IMG/VR virus record: IMGVR_UViG_3300020074_000077
Span: 1 to 31,455 of that record
Source of the DNA: a virus
DNA: 31,455 bases
Reading direction: 5' to 3' (one strand)
Below, in pieces: positions 6,671 through 13,710 of this stretch. Under the pieces are notes generated by a model. The model was not told the origin of the DNA and did not search any database. It saw only the letters and a program-made list of their open reading frames with translations. How positions within the stretch are numbered: position 1 is the stretch's first letter; each line of letters starts with the position of its first letter. Position numbers and translations under genes: made by a program.

Positions 6671-7418
6671 GCTCATCGGCCAGATAGACGACGCCCTCCA
6701 GGTCTGGATGGTCCCGCTGACCGGCCTACGGGAGCAGGACATGAACGCCCGCGTCATGGCGCCGGAGATGCTCCAGCACCTGGCGGCGACCGTGGAGCGC
6801 GAGAAGCACCTGGAGGGGCTGCCTTACTGCGTCGCCCGGGATCGGGATGAGGGAGAAGGGGCCTTCGAGATCGTGAGCGGCCACCATCGCGCCCGGGCCG
6901 CTCGAATGGCGGGCCTTCAGGAGATCGCCATTCTCGCGGACATGCGGGAGCTGACCCCGGATCAGATCCGCGGCAAGCAACTCGCTCACAACGCCATCGA
7001 GGGCCAAGATGACCCCGACACGCTCCGGAGGATGTACCTGGGCATCGCCGACGTGAACGCTCGGCTGGAGACCTTCCTGGACCCCGCCAGGCTCAACATC
7101 CCCCTTCAGAAGGGTCAGATCGACGTGCGCGACCTGACTCTTGGGTTCCGCTGGCATACCGTCGCCCTGGTGTTCCTCCCACATCAGAAGCACGAATGGG
7201 ACCGCCTCGTCGATCGCATCCCGCACGAAGCCGAGCAGGTGGGCGTCGTGCCGGAGGAGGTGTTCGAGAGCTTCACGGCCGCGTGCAAGAGGCTCGGACG
7301 GCAGGAGGACATCCGCCATCTGGGCATGATGGTCTCCCGCATGGTCGAGATCGTGAACGCCCACCTGGACTCCGCTGCGGTGCCGGATGGTCCGCCGGAA
7401 GGGCCGCCAGATGGGTGA
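6657..7418 (+). CDS. ParB/Srx-fold protein
   Basis: This 253-residue protein begins at the ATG at 6657, behind AGGAGG (6642-6647). Residues 10-110 match the ParB/sulfiredoxin N-terminal domain: VPLTGLREQDMNARVM, a helix that counts alternatives, YCVARDRD, FEIVSGHHRARAARMAG with the conserved G-H-x-R box at residues 75-78, and a helix bearing AHNAIEGQDD. Such domains bind CTP or ATP, or act as nucleases, and in phages often sit next to DNA-modification genes or terminase. The C-terminal 140 residues are not recognised and lack an obvious ParB helix-turn-helix. I infer a DNA-directed partner of the Mom-like protein rather than a partition protein, because no ParA is present. Confidence 0.72.
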   Translation: MLPGRLIGQIDDALQVWMVPLTGLREQDMNARVMAPEMLQHLAATVEREKHLEGLPYCVARDRDEGEGAFEIVSGHHRARAARMAGLQEIAILADMRELTPDQIRGKQLAHNAIEGQDDPDTLRRMYLGIADVNARLETFLDPARLNIPLQKGQIDVRDLTLGFRWHTVALVFLPHQKHEWDRLVDRIPHEAEQVGVVPEEVFESFTAACKRLGRQEDIRHLGMMVSRMVEIVNAHLDSAAVPDGPPEGPPDG

Positions 7419-8226
7419 CGAAACGGACGCGACAGCAAGCCCCATCAGGCGCACCGACTGGCGCGCCGTTGCCCTCAAGTTTGAGCGATCCCCCGAAACG
7501 ATGACCCAACAGCAGTTCGCGGAGGCCGAAGGGTTGGTCTACGCGACGATGAAAGACCACGCTGCTCGGGAGGACTGGGAGGAGCGGCGCCGGGCGTTCC
7601 ACGACCAGGCAACGAGGGCAGCACGAGAAAGGCTCCAGCGAGAGCTCGCTCGCGAGGTGGTTGCCAAGCTCCGCGAGGACATCGACATTCTACAGCGAAC
7701 CAAGGCGGAACTGGTCGCTGCCATTCAGGGAGGGGAAGACGGTAGGGCGCCCCTCCGCGTCGTGAGCCTCGAAGGCGCAGCCCGGGCAGTCATTGAGATC
7801 ATCAAGGCCCAGCGGCTCATCATGGGCGAGGCCACGGAGCGCGCCGAGCTAACCGGCCCGGTAAGCGACGCGCTCGAAGACCTTCTGGAGCGCCAGGTCA
7901 GCGATGATGAACTCGCCAGCGTACTCAGCAACGCGGCGTTCCTACTTACACGAGGCGGCCAGGGGGCAAACGCGGCTCCTCCAGAGGGCCCCGAGCGATC
8001 CGGGCTGCTTCGCTCTCTCGATGCTAAGGACGGAGCGGAAGGAGCACCTGGACTTCGTGAGCCGCCCTTACCTGCTCCAGCCGCTCTACGACCCGACCCC
8101 GAACCAGACGGCGGTGGCCTGCGCGCAGAGCGGGAAGACGGTCACCTGGTTCGCGAAGACGGTCCAGAAGCTGGTGTTCCCCCTGCGGGGCAGACCCCGG
8201 ACCGCGATCTGGACGTTCCCCACTGA
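7411..8226 (+). CDS. terS: Terminase small subunit (probable)
   Basis: Starting at 7411 (an 8-nt overlap with the ParB-like gene) the product has 271 residues. Residues 12-55 fit an N-terminal helix-turn-helix (WRAVALKFERS, TQQQFAEAEGLVYATMKDHA), as used by small terminases to bind packaging sites. A long charged helix follows (ARERLQRELAREVVAKLRED), and then an oligomerisation-like helical region. The last 90 residues or so, rich in Gly, Pro and Glu, are read from DNA that also encodes the start of the large subunit, so they are probably an out-of-frame extension left by the lack of stops in GC-rich DNA. Adjacent position supports the call. Confidence 0.65.
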   Translation: MGDETDATASPIRRTDWRAVALKFERSPETMTQQQFAEAEGLVYATMKDHAAREDWEERRRAFHDQATRAARERLQRELAREVVAKLREDIDILQRTKAELVAAIQGGEDGRAPLRVVSLEGAARAVIEIIKAQRLIMGEATERAELTGPVSDALEDLLERQVSDDELASVLSNAAFLLTRGGQGANAAPPEGPERSGLLRSLDAKDGAEGAPGLREPPLPAPAALRPDPEPDGGGLRAEREDGHLVREDGPEAGVPPAGQTPDRDLDVPH

Positions 8227-9562
8227 CAGCGACGTGCGGGCCTTCAGCGCGGCCCGCGTCAAGACCATGCTCACTACGAGCCGGCACCTCCGCCGGCACA
8301 TGGGCGACCTCGACCAGGTGGGGGTCAAGCAGTTCCTCAACGGGAGCACGATCTACTTCCGGGGCACCAAGTCCGAAGTGGTGGCCCTGTCGATCCCCTG
8401 TGACTACTTGATCCACGACGAGCTCGACAGGTCCCAGCCGGATACGCTCCAACTCTACCAGGACCGGACGCGCAACAGCGACGACCGCAGGTGCTTCCTG
8501 TTCTCCACCCCCACCATCCCTGGGTATGGCGTCTCGGCCGCTTGGGAGACGACGAACCAGCACGAGTGGATCTGGAGTTGCGGGGCCTGCGGCCGGCGCC
8601 AGGTCTTCGCGCCGATGGACAAGAGCACCCCCTGGCAGCAGCATCTGGACCCCGACGAGGGCGTGTTCCGGTGCTGCTACTGCCAGGCCGAGGTGGAGCG
8701 CGAGTGGGTTCACAACGGGTACTGGGAGGCCCAGGAGCCCAGCAACTCGGACCATGCCGGCTATCATGTGACCGGCATCATGCCGCCCAACGCCGACGCG
8801 GCCACCCTCGCGAAGGAGTACCGCAAGGCCGAATTCCCCGAGCTCGTCGTGCAGGGGGGGATCGGGCTACCCGAGGTGTCGGGGGAGAACGAGCTCACGG
8901 CGGACATGATCGCCTTCGGCGCATGGCAGAGCACCCTGGTGTCCGATGGCACGCTCTACGCCGGCCTGGACCAGGGGAAGAAGCTGGACTTCATGGCCGG
9001 CGATGGCCAGGGCAAGCTGGTCTGCGTCGAGCGGTTCGACGACTGGAACCAAGTGGCCTCGGCGATGGAGACGCTCAAGATCATGCGGCTGGTCGCCGAC
9101 GCCCAGCCCGACGCCAGGCCGGTGCAGGACCTGGTGGCCAGGTTCCCCGGCCGGGTGGTCATGGCCGACTACTCCCTCACCACCCTGCCTGCGGAGGAGT
9201 GCTTCGAGCGCGTTCACGACGAGCCCCGCGTTCGCATCCACCGGACTGCCGGGCTCGACTGGACCAGAGACCGCATCATGCTCGGGAAGAGCGGCGGGGA
9301 TGTCTTCCCGACGCTCGGCTACGAGACCGAGCAGGTGCTCAAGGCTCACCTCACGGCCTCGAAGCGTGCGATGGAGAAGGACCAACACGGCAACCCGCGC
9401 GCCGTATGGAAAGAGACCGCGGCCGATCACCTGCGCCACGCCCACCTGTACTACTGCGTCGCGTGCAGGCTCGGGGAGGGCGTCCCCGCCTGGGAACGGC
9501 CGGACCTCTGGCAGCAGTGGGAGCAGTACGAGCAGCGGCGGCGTGAGGACGAGGGCGGTTGA
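7904..9562 (+). CDS. terL: Terminase large subunit, GpA-like
   Basis: This 552-residue protein is the packaging motor and headful/cos nuclease. Walker A is at 73-79 (CAQSGKT) and Walker B at 168-175 (YLIHDELD). A zinc knuckle pair lies at Cys226/229 and Cys257/260, followed by EREWVHNGYWE, which is the arrangement of the lambda GpA type. The nuclease half has acidic positions at D356 (AGLDQGKKLD), D422 (VMADYS) and D508 (AADHLRHAHLYY), consistent with an RNase H-like fold. The first Met pair at 7904 overlaps the small-subunit frame by 323 nt; a later ATG at 8021 starts just before conserved sequence but has no good ribosome site. The native N-terminus is therefore uncertain. Confidence 0.88.
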   Translation: MMNSPAYSATRRSYLHEAARGQTRLLQRAPSDPGCFALSMLRTERKEHLDFVSRPYLLQPLYDPTPNQTAVACAQSGKTVTWFAKTVQKLVFPLRGRPRTAIWTFPTDSDVRAFSAARVKTMLTTSRHLRRHMGDLDQVGVKQFLNGSTIYFRGTKSEVVALSIPCDYLIHDELDRSQPDTLQLYQDRTRNSDDRRCFLFSTPTIPGYGVSAAWETTNQHEWIWSCGACGRRQVFAPMDKSTPWQQHLDPDEGVFRCCYCQAEVEREWVHNGYWEAQEPSNSDHAGYHVTGIMPPNADAATLAKEYRKAEFPELVVQGGIGLPEVSGENELTADMIAFGAWQSTLVSDGTLYAGLDQGKKLDFMAGDGQGKLVCVERFDDWNQVASAMETLKIMRLVADAQPDARPVQDLVARFPGRVVMADYSLTTLPAEECFERVHDEPRVRIHRTAGLDWTRDRIMLGKSGGDVFPTLGYETEQVLKAHLTASKRAMEKDQHGNPRAVWKETAADHLRHAHLYYCVACRLGEGVPAWERPDLWQQWEQYEQRRREDEGG

Positions 9563-9595
9563 TTTTCTCGTGGATTTTCTCGGTTGATTTCCTCG
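9561..9595 (+). repeat. Three tandem copies of GATTTYCTCG
   Basis: GATTTTCTCG occurs at 9561-9570 and 9573-9582, and GATTTCCTCG at 9586-9595, spaced 12-13 nt apart. The first copy overlaps the terminase stop codon. The tract is AT-rich against a GC-rich background. The third copy also forms one arm of the hairpin at 9588-9628. Confidence 0.75.
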
Positions 9596-9628
9596 GTTGG
9601 ATTCTGGTGAGGAATCGCACCGAGGAAA
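9588..9628 (+). terminator. Strong hairpin after terminase gene (terminator-like)
   Basis: TTTCCTCGGT (9588-9597) pairs with ACCGAGGAAA (9619-9628). Inside it GATTC (9600-9604) pairs with GAATC (9612-9616) around a 7-nt loop. A T-run does not follow, so it may stop, protect or process the message rather than act as a classic intrinsic terminator. Confidence 0.4.
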
Positions 9629-9659
9629 CGTACAGCACTCCTGCACCCGTCCCAAGCCT

Positions 9660-9674
9660 GCTTATGATATAAGC
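9660..9674. promoter_or_regulatory. 15-nt palindrome in spacer
   Basis: GCTTAT and ATAAGC are perfect inverted copies around GAT. The AT-rich dyad could be a small operator. TATGAT within it resembles a -10 box, but no -35 box is found at the right distance. Confidence 0.35.
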
Positions 9675-9740
9675 ACCCCCCGGACCCTGCACCACTCCTA
9701 CCCACATTCGGGCTGAACGGGGCGTAGGGTCGATCTGCGG

Positions 9741-9766
9741 GACCTCAGCGTGCAAGCACGCAGGTC
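9741..9766. promoter_or_regulatory. 26-nt dyad in spacer
   Basis: GACCT-CA-GCGTGC (9741-9753) pairs with GCACGC-AGGTC (9756-9766): eleven base pairs with one 2-nt bulge. It lies about 170 nt upstream of promoter P2 and could be a protein-binding dyad or an RNA hairpin. Confidence 0.4.
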
Positions 9767-9932
9767 CCCCTACGGTCTGCATAACGGGACGATTTTGGCG
9801 GTATGGCTCAGCGCGAACAGATCGGACCCCGCGGGGTCGGCAAAACAGATGCCCAAGGGGCGTAGAAGGAGTGTGCGGGGCGACTGGCGAAAACACAGTA
9901 TCAGGGGATGCCCAGAGAATGGCCCACAAGGC

Positions 9933-9961
9933 TTGACAAACGTTCACCTGGGGGCTATTCT
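9933..9961 (+). promoter_or_regulatory. Sigma70-like promoter P2 for structural genes
   Basis: TTGACA (9933-9938), a 17-nt spacer and TATTCT (9956-9961, four of six) lie 40 nt upstream of the portal start. The spacer begins AACGTTC, a half-palindrome also present as part of CCGAACGTTCGG at 26232-26243. This is the most likely start point for head and tail gene transcription. Confidence 0.62.
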
Positions 9962-10001
9962 GCGCGCGACGCCACATCGGTATCCGCCGGGCAGGCATCT
10001 G

Positions 10002-11810
10002 ATGCGGAAGAAAAGAGCGCGTCAGCCCACACTCGGAAGCCGCCTTGGCGCAGCCTGGCAGGCTTTGCGCGGACAGCAACCCCACAACCAAGGGCGCGAC
10101 TGGTGGAATGCGCCTGCGGAGAACAACGACAGCTCAACCCCCGACAGCGGCGTGCTCGGGCTCAGGTCGGAAGCCACCGGCGATGGCCGGCTCGCAGCAC
10201 TCTCCTTCCTCGAGTGGGTGGCGGAGGTCTACTCGCCGGCGACCATCTGCATCGCGAAGCGGCAAGAGCAACTCTCCTCGCTCCGCTTCAGCTTCAAGGC
10301 CAAGGACCCTGACAAGGCCGAAGCACCCGAGATCGAGGCGCAGATAGCACGAGCTAAGGAGTACGTGACCCGCCGCGGCGGCCTGGGCGGTCCGGGTGTC
10401 CCCTGGCGCGAGTTCCTGCTGGAAGCCATCTGGGACGCCCTGGCGATCGACGCGCTGCCGATCTGGGTGGAGCGGGATGGCGCCGGCAACATCACAGGTC
10501 ACCGAATGCTCTCCGGGCTGGGGGTCATCCCGAAGCGAGACGCCAACGGATGGGTGCCACGGCCGCCCGAGATCGCCTTCGAGCAGTGGATCAACGGCCG
10601 GCGCGTCCAGGTCAACGGTCGCCCGGGCTATACGGCCGAGGAGCTCTACTACTTCAGGATGCGACCCCGGAAGAAGACCGTCTGGGGGTTCCCGGCCTGC
10701 GAGGCTCTGGTCAGCCAGGTCATGGCCTGGCTCTTCTCCGAAGACTGGAACCTGAGCTTCTTCACCGAAGGCGACACAACCGAGGGCACCTGGCGCACCC
10801 CCGACTCCTGGACCGTGGACCAGATCATCAAGTTCACGCAGTTTGTCAACACGAGGCCCAAGCTGGACCCGAAGGCCAGACACAAGTCATCCTGGACTCC
10901 GGCGGGGCCCCAGTTCGAGCCGACGCGCCGGCGCGACGACATGGAATGGGACGACCTGCAGATGCGGGCCATCCACCTGACGGCCGCGCTCTTCGGGTTC
11001 AACGCCACGACCATCGGGTTCGCCGGCCAGGTCTACAAGGAGAGCCAGGAGGACCAGATCAAGGCTGCGACCCGATGGGGCCTGGTCCCGACCATGCTCT
11101 TCATCAAGGACTTCATCGACCTGTGTCTCGAGGACATCGGCTGCGGAGAGATCGAGCAGGACTGGCTTCCTGAGGAGGAGGACCGGCTCAAGCTCTCTCA
11201 GTTGATCCGCAATGCCGGGCCGAACGTGCTGACTACGAACCAGGCCCGCGCTCTGCTCGGCCAGGACGAGGTGGACTCCCGGCTGGGGAACTGCCTCTAC
11301 ATGGTCACGGCCACCGGCTTACTGGTCACCTACGATCCGGCGGCCGCCGATCCCGAGGCAGCCTACAAGATCACCTTCAGCGAGAAACCCCTGCCCGCTG
11401 CTGAGGCGAGCGAGGAGGGGATGACCGACCCGGAGGACGCGCCCGAGCAGGAGGACATCGAGACACCCGCCGATGCTTCTGAGCGAGCGGGCGCCGACGA
11501 GCCGCTCGATGCGGCAGCCCAGGCCGACCTGGAGCTCTGGGAGAGGAAGGCGCTCCGGCGTCTTCGCCAGGGCAAGGGGCTCGGCACGTTCGCGAGCCAA
11601 GCCATCCCTGGCGCCACTCAGAGCGCGATCAGGCGATCTCTCAGGGCAGCGACGACGCCCGACGACGTGCGGCGCGCCTTCCGGGGCGCCCAGGAATGGC
11701 GATCGCGCGGAGAGAGCGCCCTGAACCAACTGACGGACATGGCCGAAATGGTGCTTTGCCAGGCGGGGCGCCACGAGACGTTCCTCGGCGGCAACGGTCA
11801 GGAGGACTGA
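10002..11810 (+). CDS. Portal protein
   Basis: This 602-residue protein should form the dodecameric portal ring at one capsid vertex. The start at 10002 (MRKKRARQPTLGSRL) is chosen because everything upstream is low-quality frame. Portal-like features are a helical N-terminus, a core with LWSFEDW-type motifs (AWLFSEDWNLSFFTEG), a central wing with WDDLQMRAIHLTAALFGFN, and the clip/stem region after YKESQEDQIKAATRWGLVP. The C-terminus adds an acidic, Pro/Ala-rich linker and a helical domain (LELWERKALRRLRQGKGLG, then DDVRRAF), common in HK97/SPP1-type portals. Residues 261-278 have a near-identical copy in the gene at 810. Position directly after terminase and before the capsid genes supports the call. 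Confidence 0.82.
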   Translation: MRKKRARQPTLGSRLGAAWQALRGQQPHNQGRDWWNAPAENNDSSTPDSGVLGLRSEATGDGRLAALSFLEWVAEVYSPATICIAKRQEQLSSLRFSFKAKDPDKAEAPEIEAQIARAKEYVTRRGGLGGPGVPWREFLLEAIWDALAIDALPIWVERDGAGNITGHRMLSGLGVIPKRDANGWVPRPPEIAFEQWINGRRVQVNGRPGYTAEELYYFRMRPRKKTVWGFPACEALVSQVMAWLFSEDWNLSFFTEGDTTEGTWRTPDSWTVDQIIKFTQFVNTRPKLDPKARHKSSWTPAGPQFEPTRRRDDMEWDDLQMRAIHLTAALFGFNATTIGFAGQVYKESQEDQIKAATRWGLVPTMLFIKDFIDLCLEDIGCGEIEQDWLPEEEDRLKLSQLIRNAGPNVLTTNQARALLGQDEVDSRLGNCLYMVTATGLLVTYDPAAADPEAAYKITFSEKPLPAAEASEEGMTDPEDAPEQEDIETPADASERAGADEPLDAAAQADLELWERKALRRLRQGKGLGTFASQAIPGATQSAIRRSLRAATTPDDVRRAFRGAQEWRSRGESALNQLTDMAEMVLCQAGRHETFLGGNGQED

Positions 11811-11812
11811 CC

Positions 11813-13660
11813 ATGTGGAGCTCGATGCAGGATGTTCCGGCCAACGTGAGGCTGCGCAGGGGAGCCCCTCTCTCCCTGGACGGGGCCCAGTTCTGGCAGG
11901 CTCATTTCAACCTGCTGCTGGGTACGGGGACCCCGGAGACGGCGGCCTCCGATGCCGCATGGAGCGCCTTCGAGCAGCAGTACCGGCTCTCCAACGGCTC
12001 CTGGGTGAACGCCTCGGAAGCCCCGCTCCTCGAGGTGAACATGGGCCGCGTGGGCTACGTGCAGGCAATCCTGGACCAGGGCTACCCCCGGTTGGAGATG
12101 CTCTGCGGGAGCGCCACGCTCGACGCCTACGGGACCTACGTGTCTCCCGAGATCATCCCGCTCTTCAGGGCACAGGCAGCCATCGGCGAACGCGCCCAGA
12201 CCTTCACCGAGGCCGCCTCCCTCGGCTGCACCATGCTCCGGCTGACGCACGACAGGACGCACCCGTTCCCGATCGGATGGGCGACGGCAACCATCCCCGC
12301 GGACCAGTGGGACCTCTACTCCTGGAGCGAGATCCGCGAGAAGGTCCAGGTCTCGCGACCCGAGCACGCCCTGGTCTATCGGCATCGGCTCCGGGAGGAC
12401 CATCCCTACTTCCAGGCCCTGGTGAGCGACGTAACGGCCGGCCGGCCCCTGGCCGCCAGCCTGGGGATGCTCCACGTGTACCGCCGCCGCATCCGCAGCG
12501 ACCTGGCCCAACGGGATGTCTGCGCTCTCGTCGGGCCGAACGCGCGCGCCGATCATGTGGCGCTCATCTTTGAGATGATGGGCGCGAACCCGGATGCCAA
12601 CTTCGGACTCCTGGGTATCGCCCTACAGAGCCTCTTCGACGGCGTGGACCCACTGCAGGCCCGGCGTTCACGTTTCCGCATCTCGCTGAGGAGGGGTGAC
12701 CCCTCTCAGCCCCCCACGGAGGGTACACCCATGCCGAGCACCGATCGCAGCGTCCCCCTGCAGCCCTATGCGGAGTCCGGCGACCTCACGGGCGCCGAGT
12801 TGTTCTCCGACCTGCTCAAGCGCAGGATGCCCATGCGCACGTTCGACAGTCTCATCGAGACCCTGGCCGAGGCGCTCCAGTCCGCAGCCTGGCGCCACCG
12901 AGAGACCGGCGAAGCCGGGTTGGAGGCCGAGATGGCCGCCATCCTGGAAGCCTTCGGTGAAGCGGTGGCCCAGGAAGTGCTGGACGGCTCGGAACTGCGG
13001 TCAGATGCCGCCTGGTCCGCCTTCTTCGGACGGGCCGAGACCCCCAGCACCGGAGGTGCAACCATGAGCCGTGTGACCGAGTTCTTGGCTGGCCTGTCCG
13101 ACGAGGAGAGGGCCGAGCTTCGCGCCAACATGGGCGAGCCCGCCCCTCCTCCGGCTACCCAGCCCCCATCATCGGAAGAGCCGAATCCGGCAACGTCGCC
13201 AACGACACCCAACCCCGAGCCAGCGCCACCGGCTGAGCCGCCCGCCCCGGCCGCGGCCGAGCCCGCTCCGGCCCCGGCTCCGGCTCCAGGTGACACAGGC
13301 AGCGAGGAGGCGCTCCAGGCCGTCACCGACCTGGTCCGCCGCGACCTTCAGGCCCTCAGGGCCGAGATCGCCGAGGTCGTCGGCCCCCTGGCCGCGGATC
13401 TGCAGGAGGTCCGAGCGCATCTGGGTCTGGACCCCGCGGGTTCGGACGCACCGGCGGCTCCGGCGCCCGCCCCCTCCGGCGTGGTGACCAGCGAGACCCG
13501 CACGCTTCCGACCCCTCCGGCCATCGAGCCCCAGGTGCCGCCCTCGCTCGAGGAGATCGAGGCCAAGGAGGGGAACCGGGCCGCCCGTGAGGCCGGGCGC
13601 GCGAGGGCGCGCGAGGTCGTAATGAACCGCCTCGGCCTTCCGCCGCAGCCGCAGACGTAG
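11813..13660 (+). CDS. Capsid maturation protease/scaffold candidate
   Basis: This 615-residue protein lies between portal and major capsid, where a maturation protease and scaffold are usually encoded. It starts behind GGAGG, three nt after the portal stop. Residues 1-290 are a folded alpha/beta region of unrecognised family, and no catalytic triad could be assigned with certainty. Residues 307-420 look helical (TFDSLIETLAEALQSAAW). Residues 440-500 form a long Pro/Ala/Glu-rich linker, and the end is a coiled-coil-like helix (LVRRDLQALRAEIAEVVGPL) with a basic C-terminus, typical of scaffolds. Two in-frame ATGs inside the gene have excellent ribosome sites, so shorter scaffold-only products are likely, as for lambda C/Nu3. 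Confidence 0.6.
   Translation: MWSSMQDVPANVRLRRGAPLSLDGAQFWQAHFNLLLGTGTPETAASDAAWSAFEQQYRLSNGSWVNASEAPLLEVNMGRVGYVQAILDQGYPRLEMLCGSATLDAYGTYVSPEIIPLFRAQAAIGERAQTFTEAASLGCTMLRLTHDRTHPFPIGWATATIPADQWDLYSWSEIREKVQVSRPEHALVYRHRLREDHPYFQALVSDVTAGRPLAASLGMLHVYRRRIRSDLAQRDVCALVGPNARADHVALIFEMMGANPDANFGLLGIALQSLFDGVDPLQARRSRFRISLRRGDPSQPPTEGTPMPSTDRSVPLQPYAESGDLTGAELFSDLLKRRMPMRTFDSLIETLAEALQSAAWRHRETGEAGLEAEMAAILEAFGEAVAQEVLDGSELRSDAAWSAFFGRAETPSTGGATMSRVTEFLAGLSDEERAELRANMGEPAPPPATQPPSSEEPNPATSPTTPNPEPAPPAEPPAPAAAEPAPAPAPAPGDTGSEEALQAVTDLVRRDLQALRAEIAEVVGPLAADLQEVRAHLGLDPAGSDAPAAPAPAPSGVVTSETRTLPTPPAIEPQVPPSLEEIEAKEGNRAAREAGRARAREVVMNRLGLPPQPQT
12731..13660 (+). CDS. Nested in-frame product: probable scaffold, long form
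   Basis: The internal ATG at 12731 is preceded by GGAGGGT (12718-12724) with a 6-nt gap, as good as any gene start in the window. It would give 309 residues (MPSTDRSVPLQPYAESG) that contain only the helical, Pro/Ala-rich and coiled-coil parts of the parent protein. This matches the known arrangement in which a scaffold is made from an internal start within the protease gene. Expression is inferred from the site alone. Confidence 0.45.
   Translation: MPSTDRSVPLQPYAESGDLTGAELFSDLLKRRMPMRTFDSLIETLAEALQSAAWRHRETGEAGLEAEMAAILEAFGEAVAQEVLDGSELRSDAAWSAFFGRAETPSTGGATMSRVTEFLAGLSDEERAELRANMGEPAPPPATQPPSSEEPNPATSPTTPNPEPAPPAEPPAPAAAEPAPAPAPAPGDTGSEEALQAVTDLVRRDLQALRAEIAEVVGPLAADLQEVRAHLGLDPAGSDAPAAPAPAPSGVVTSETRTLPTPPAIEPQVPPSLEEIEAKEGNRAAREAGRARAREVVMNRLGLPPQPQT
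13064..13660 (+). CDS. Nested in-frame product: probable scaffold, short form
   Basis: A second internal ATG at 13064 has GGAGGTG (13052-13058) five nt upstream. The 198-residue product (MSRVTEFLAGLSDEERAEL) starts with a short helix, then the Pro/Ala linker and the C-terminal coiled coil. It would be a minimal scaffold with the capsid-binding end. It is less certain than the start at 12731, because GGAGGT can also arise from Gly codons. Confidence 0.33.
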   Translation: MSRVTEFLAGLSDEERAELRANMGEPAPPPATQPPSSEEPNPATSPTTPNPEPAPPAEPPAPAAAEPAPAPAPAPGDTGSEEALQAVTDLVRRDLQALRAEIAEVVGPLAADLQEVRAHLGLDPAGSDAPAAPAPAPSGVVTSETRTLPTPPAIEPQVPPSLEEIEAKEGNRAAREAGRARAREVVMNRLGLPPQPQT

Positions 13661-13668
13661 ACACCGAA

Positions 13669-13706
13669 GTTACCGCGTGGGCGACACACCATGCGAGCGA
13701 GGTAAC
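13669..13706 (+). promoter_or_regulatory. Hairpin masking the capsid gene ribosome site
   Basis: GTTACC (13669-13674) pairs with GGTAAC (13701-13706), and GCGTGG (13675-13680) pairs with CCATGC (13689-13694, one G-U). The 3' arm overlaps the capsid gene's Shine-Dalgarno (GAGG, 13699-13702), five to eight nt before the ATG. The fold could tune capsid synthesis. Confidence 0.5.
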
Positions 13707-13710
13707 CGAC

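Larger units (their letters stand above)
9563..10001. other. Gene-free control region between terminase and portal
   Basis: This 439-nt stretch has no convincing gene on either strand. The frame upstream of the portal start stays open back to 9750 but lacks a ribosome site there and is not protein-like. It contains the tandem repeats, three dyads, GGGGCGTAG at 9719-9727 and 9857-9865, CCTGCACC at 9640-9647 and 9686-9693, and promoter P2. It may also hold the packaging or cleavage site, since it adjoins the terminase genes; that is a guess from position. Confidence 0.6.

Noticed and set aside
9803-9865. 20-residue ORF (MAQREQIGPRGVGKTDAQGA) sharing its first 12 bases with the start of the hub gene at 26471
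   Set aside because: It has no ribosome site and the shared stretch is too short to mean homology.
9750-10001. N-terminal extension of the portal frame back to 9750
   Set aside because: There is no ribosome site at the GTG, the sequence crosses a promoter and dyads, and the residues do not look like a portal N-terminus.
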